Assembly (NCBI GenBank): GCA_944385455.1
Contig: CALWXI010000003.1
Location: 1-8,134 of the forward strand
Direction: 5' to 3'
From: an uncultured Oscillospiraceae bacterium
GTDB taxonomy: Bacteria > Bacillota > Clostridia > Oscillospirales > Oscillospiraceae
Length of the DNA stretch: 8,134 nt
Part shown: positions 6,174 to 8,134 of the stretch, piece after piece
Layout: each line of letters opens with the position of its first letter
Position numbering within the stretch: the first letter of the stretch is position 1
Notes under the pieces: generated by a model
Told to the model about the DNA's origin: nothing
Databases searched by the model: none
Seen by the model: the letters and a program-made list of their open reading frames with translations, nothing else
Made by a program: the position numbers and the translations under genes

Positions 6174-6959
6174 TCAGCCCCGCGCCCATTCCGTGAGAAA
6201 GCGCCGCTGATATTTGATGCACGCGTACCGCTGCACCCGCCGCAGGCACACCGCGTCCCACGCGCCGCCCGCGGCCCCCGCCAGGGGGATGCCCTGGAGG
6301 AACTTCCAGTGCAGCATGGACCGGGAGAGGCGCTCCGCCGTCTCCCGGATCTGGGCCGGCTCGTCCGGCGCCTCCGGCCAGGCGCCGTCCCGGATGAAGC
6401 GGTCCAGGGCGGCGTTGCGCCGCTCCAGCTCCTCCCCGTGGGAAAGCGCCGCGGCGATGAGCCGCAGGGTGAAGAGCCGCTCCTCCGGGCCGTCCCCGGA
6501 GTAGCCGAAGCTCACCGCCGTCTCCCGCAGGCTCTTGAGCAGGACGGCGGTGAACAGCGGGATGTCCGGCAGGCCCACGCCCAGAAGGCCCAGTCCCACG
6601 CCCGCGGCCCCCGCCAGGGCCGCGCTGCCGCGGCCGGCGGCCCTGGCCGCGGCGGGAAAGGCCCGCAGGGACCGACGGTCCCGCCGCGCGGCGGCGGCCC
6701 GATACCGCTCCTCATACGCCGCCTCCCGGCGCTCCTGCCGTCCCGCCCGGCGGATCACGCCCTCCCCCTTTTCAAACACCAGGGCAAAGGCCCTGACAAA
6801 GGCGCCGCGGAGCAGCCGGGCCAGGTCCTCCGGGACCTTCTCCTCCAGCAGCCGGCCCAGGGGGTCCCGGGGTGGGTCCCGGTGGGCCCGGAGAAAGCGC
6901 TGCTCCCGCCGCTCCATGGCCCGGTACTCCCGCTGCCAGGGGGTCCTCAGAATCCCCAC
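6174..6959 (-). CDS. EcsC family protein
   Basis: EcsC-family proteins are named after the third gene of the Bacillus subtilis ecs operon; their biochemical role is poorly known. The 261 residues show the family's layout. An N-terminal charged helical part (about 8-100) has REYRAMERREQRF near its start. A Gly/Ala-rich hydrophobic part with GLGLLGVGLPDIPLF (122-136) then continues into LLKSLRETAVSFGYSGD (140-156). The conserved C-terminal block contains KFLQGIPLAGAAGGAWDAVC (219-238) and ends in RYACIKYQRRFL. The hydrophobic parts suggest membrane association. The GTG start at 6959 overlaps the response-regulator stop by 13 bases, which implies coupled translation. An alternative is ATG at 6917 (residue 15), which has GGGAG about nine bases upstream, but it would cut into the N-terminal helix. 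The placement between a regulator and its kinase suggests a role in the same response, which is inference. Confidence 0.87.
   Translation of the reverse strand: MGILRTPWQREYRAMERREQRFLRAHRDPPRDPLGRLLEEKVPEDLARLLRGAFVRAFALVFEKGEGVIRRAGRQERREAAYEERYRAAAARRDRRSLRAFPAAARAAGRGSAALAGAAGVGLGLLGVGLPDIPLFTAVLLKSLRETAVSFGYSGDGPEERLFTLRLIAAALSHGEELERRNAALDRFIRDGAWPEAPDEPAQIRETAERLSRSMLHWKFLQGIPLAGAAGGAWDAVCLRRVQRYACIKYQRRFLTEWARG
6613..6647 (-). repeat. Perfect 11-bp inverted repeat inside the EcsC gene
   Basis: Arms GCCAGGGCCGC (6613-6623) and GCGGCCCTGGC (6637-6647) are exactly complementary around a 13-base loop. Two further perfect inverted repeats overlap it: GGCCGCG/CGCGGCC around CTGC (6618-6635), and GCGGCC/GGCCGC around CT (6637-6650). 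The stretch encodes an Ala/Gly/Arg-rich segment of the EcsC protein. It may simply reflect GCC and GGC codons, yet the stem would be very stable in mRNA. Confidence 0.6.
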
Positions 6960-7633
6960 TTATAGCCGTAGCCCCACACCGTGGTGATGTAGATGGGATT
7001 CTGCACGTTGTCCTCGATCTTCAGCCGCAGCCGCCGGATGTTCACGTCCACGATCTTCAGCTCGCCGAAGTAGTCCCGGCCCCACACCATGTCCAGAATC
7101 TCCTCCCGAGAGAGGGCCTTCCCCGGGTTCTCCATGAACATTTTCATGATGGAGTACTCCACCTGGGTGAGCTTGATGCGCTGCCCGTTTTTCTCCAGGG
7201 TGCGGTTGCGGGTGTTGAGCAGGAAGGGGTCCTGCCGGATCTCCCCGGTCTGGGCGGGCTCCTCTCCGCCGGCCCGGCGGAACAGGGCGTCCACCCGGGC
7301 GGTGAGCTCCGCCGGGGAGAAGGGCTTGGTGACATAGTCGTCGGCGCCGGTCATCAAACCCGTGACCTTGTCCATCTCCTGGGAGCGGGCGGTGAGCATG
7401 ATGATGCCGATCTTGGTGTTGGTGGCCCGGATGCGGCGGCAGACCTCGAAGCCGTCGATGCCGGGCAGCATGATGTCCAGCAGCGCCACCTTGGTGTTGG
7501 GATTTTCCTTGAGGCGCTCCAGCGCCTCCTCGCCGGACTCCGCCTCGATGACGTCGTAGCCGGCGCGGCGCAGATTGATGACGATGAAGCTGCGGATGCT
7601 GGACTCGTCCTCCAGAACCAGTACTTTTTTCAT
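6947..7633 (-). CDS. OmpR-family response regulator (receiver plus winged helix)
   Basis: This 228-residue DNA-binding transcription factor is switched by phosphorylation of its receiver domain. Residues 1-120 form the receiver: acidic E8 and D9 in LVLEDE, phospho-acceptor D53 in LLDIMLPGIDGFEV, T81 in IIMLTAR and K103 in YVTKPFSPAEL. Residues from about 133 to 228 form the OmpR/PhoB winged helix, with KLTQVEYSIMKMFMENPGKA, the recognition-helix region VDVNIRRLRLKIED (195-208), and the C-terminal hairpin TTVWGYGYKWGF. All receiver residues needed for phosphorylation are present. The ATG at 7633 is preceded by AGAAAGGA (7641-7648) at seven bases; this site overlaps the upstream gene's stop. 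It resembles WalR/PhoP-type regulators, but I cannot name an orthologue. The presumed partner is the kinase two genes downstream. Its DNA targets are not visible here; autoregulation is common in the family. Confidence 0.97.
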   Translation of the reverse strand: MKKVLVLEDESSIRSFIVINLRRAGYDVIEAESGEEALERLKENPNTKVALLDIMLPGIDGFEVCRRIRATNTKIGIIMLTARSQEMDKVTGLMTGADDYVTKPFSPAELTARVDALFRRAGGEEPAQTGEIRQDPFLLNTRNRTLEKNGQRIKLTQVEYSIMKMFMENPGKALSREEILDMVWGRDYFGELKIVDVNIRRLRLKIEDNVQNPIYITTVWGYGYKWGF

Positions 7634-7640
7634 GTGCCCG

Positions 7641-7648
7641 TCCTTTCT
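7641..7648 (-). promoter_or_regulatory. Extended Shine-Dalgarno of the response regulator gene
   Basis: AGAAAGGA lies seven bases before the ATG and overlaps the TAG stop (7647-7649) of the upstream gene. Ribosomes ending there would expose or reuse the site, so the two genes are probably translated from one message. The 13-base gap leaves no room for a promoter between them. Confidence 0.75.
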
Positions 7649-8134
7649 AATTGTCGCCGGCGGTCCACTCCGCCGTGATGAGGCTGAACGCCGAGCGCAC
7701 CTCGTCCTCCGTCATGCCGTAGGCCCAGCTGCCGTTGGCCTCCAGGAGCTCGGCGGCGTAGATGGTTTCGGCCTTGCGCACCAGGATGAACCGCCCGTTG
7801 CGCACGGCCCGGGTCTCCCGGCCGGAGCCGGTGACGGCGCTGATGCGCAGGAACGGCTCCGGGGAGCGGCCACTGCCGCCCCGGATGTAGAAGGTGACGG
7901 AGGCCTCGTCCTGCCCGGCGCTGCGGCTGACCAGGATCTTGTCGAACCACGCCTCGGGCAGCTGAAAGTACCAGCCATCCTCGATGTCGTGGTAGGTGCT
8001 CAGCACGCATTCCGCCTTGCCGCCGATGTCGTAATTGTTCCAGTCGATGCGCTGGTAAAGGTCCCCGGCGTCGTCCCAGGCGGGCAGGAAGGCGGGCCTG
8101 GGCACCTCGGTGAGGCCGTCGCCGTTGATGTCCG
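7647..8134 (-). CDS. Uncharacterised protein with DxNxDG calcium-loop motif (partial, N-terminus beyond window)
   Basis: The reading frame is open to the window edge and gives 161 residues before the TAG stop. The GTG at 8105 is internal, since the frame continues upstream as DINGDGLTEVP. That string is the aspartate-rich Ca-binding loop found in VCBS/FG-GAP-type repeats and dockerin-like loops, proteins that are usually exported. The rest shows no motif that I recognise. It has aromatic and acidic strings such as RIDWNNYDI and DGWYFQLPEAWFDKI, then beta-rich patterns ASVTFYIRGGSG and ETRAVRNGRFILVRKAETIY. No transmembrane segment is visible in this part, and a signal peptide, if present, lies outside. 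It ends 13 bases before the response regulator gene and may belong to the same operon as a surface or lipoprotein linked to the signalling system. That role is inference. Confidence 0.8.
   Translation of the reverse strand, partial: DINGDGLTEVPRPAFLPAWDDAGDLYQRIDWNNYDIGGKAECVLSTYHDIEDGWYFQLPEAWFDKILVSRSAGQDEASVTFYIRGGSGRSPEPFLRISAVTGSGRETRAVRNGRFILVRKAETIYAAELLEANGSWAYGMTEDEVRSAFSLITAEWTAGDN

Noticed and set aside
3625..6210. Very long open frame (861 codons) on the plus strand
   Set aside because: It is antisense to yqhQ and the kinase gene. The His/Gln/Asp/Gly/Leu-rich translation is typical of a shadow frame.
1..8134. CRISPR array, transposase, tRNA or rRNA gene, phage or defence genes
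   Set aside because: The window is filled by nine co-directional genes with gaps below 54 bases. I saw no regularly spaced repeats, transposase motifs or structured RNA in the gaps.

Overview
The window reads as a chromosomal segment of a high-GC, low-GC-lineage-type Firmicute (class Clostridia), most likely from the Oscillospiraceae group that includes Flavonifractor, Lawsonibacter and Oscillibacter. The basis is the clostridial form of RimO (GCAKNQVNCEQMM), a DUF1385/YqhQ protein next to PrmC, extended AGAAAGGA Shine-Dalgarno sites, and a strong preference for G or C at third codon positions. Hand counts of sample lines give about two-thirds G+C. The assignment to family level is inference.

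All nine genes lie on the minus strand, so the biological reading order runs from position 8134 down to 1. Gaps are 13 to 53 bases, two gene pairs overlap, and no stretch above 300 bases lacks a gene. No tRNA, rRNA, mobile element, CRISPR array or convincing intrinsic terminator was seen.

Upstream block (8134 to 4687), a signalling module: the C-terminal part of a probable exported protein that begins, at the window edge, with a calcium-loop motif (DINGDGLTEVP); an OmpR-family response regulator; an EcsC-family protein whose start overlaps the regulator's stop; and a two-transmembrane sensor histidine kinase with an extracytoplasmic sensor region. The tight spacing suggests one transcript and a kinase-regulator pair that works together, with the EcsC protein placed between them.

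Downstream block (4690 to 1), housekeeping: a good sigma-A-type promoter overlaps the kinase stop codon and serves yqhQ (DUF1385 membrane protein). It is followed by prmC (release-factor glutamine methyltransferase), recA, recX (RecA modulator, overlapping recA by 11 bases) and rimO (ribosomal protein S12 methylthiotransferase, TTG start, cut by the window edge). No further clear promoter was seen in the short gaps, so recA and recX may largely depend on transcription arriving through yqhQ and prmC, unless a promoter lies inside prmC.

Most of the window is ordinary core genome. The points most worth a second look are the EcsC gene inside a two-component operon, the promoter and inverted repeat at the junction of the two blocks, the prmC-recA junction with an imperfect dyad, and a perfect 11-bp inverted repeat inside the EcsC gene. 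I found no strong evidence for a new biological system.
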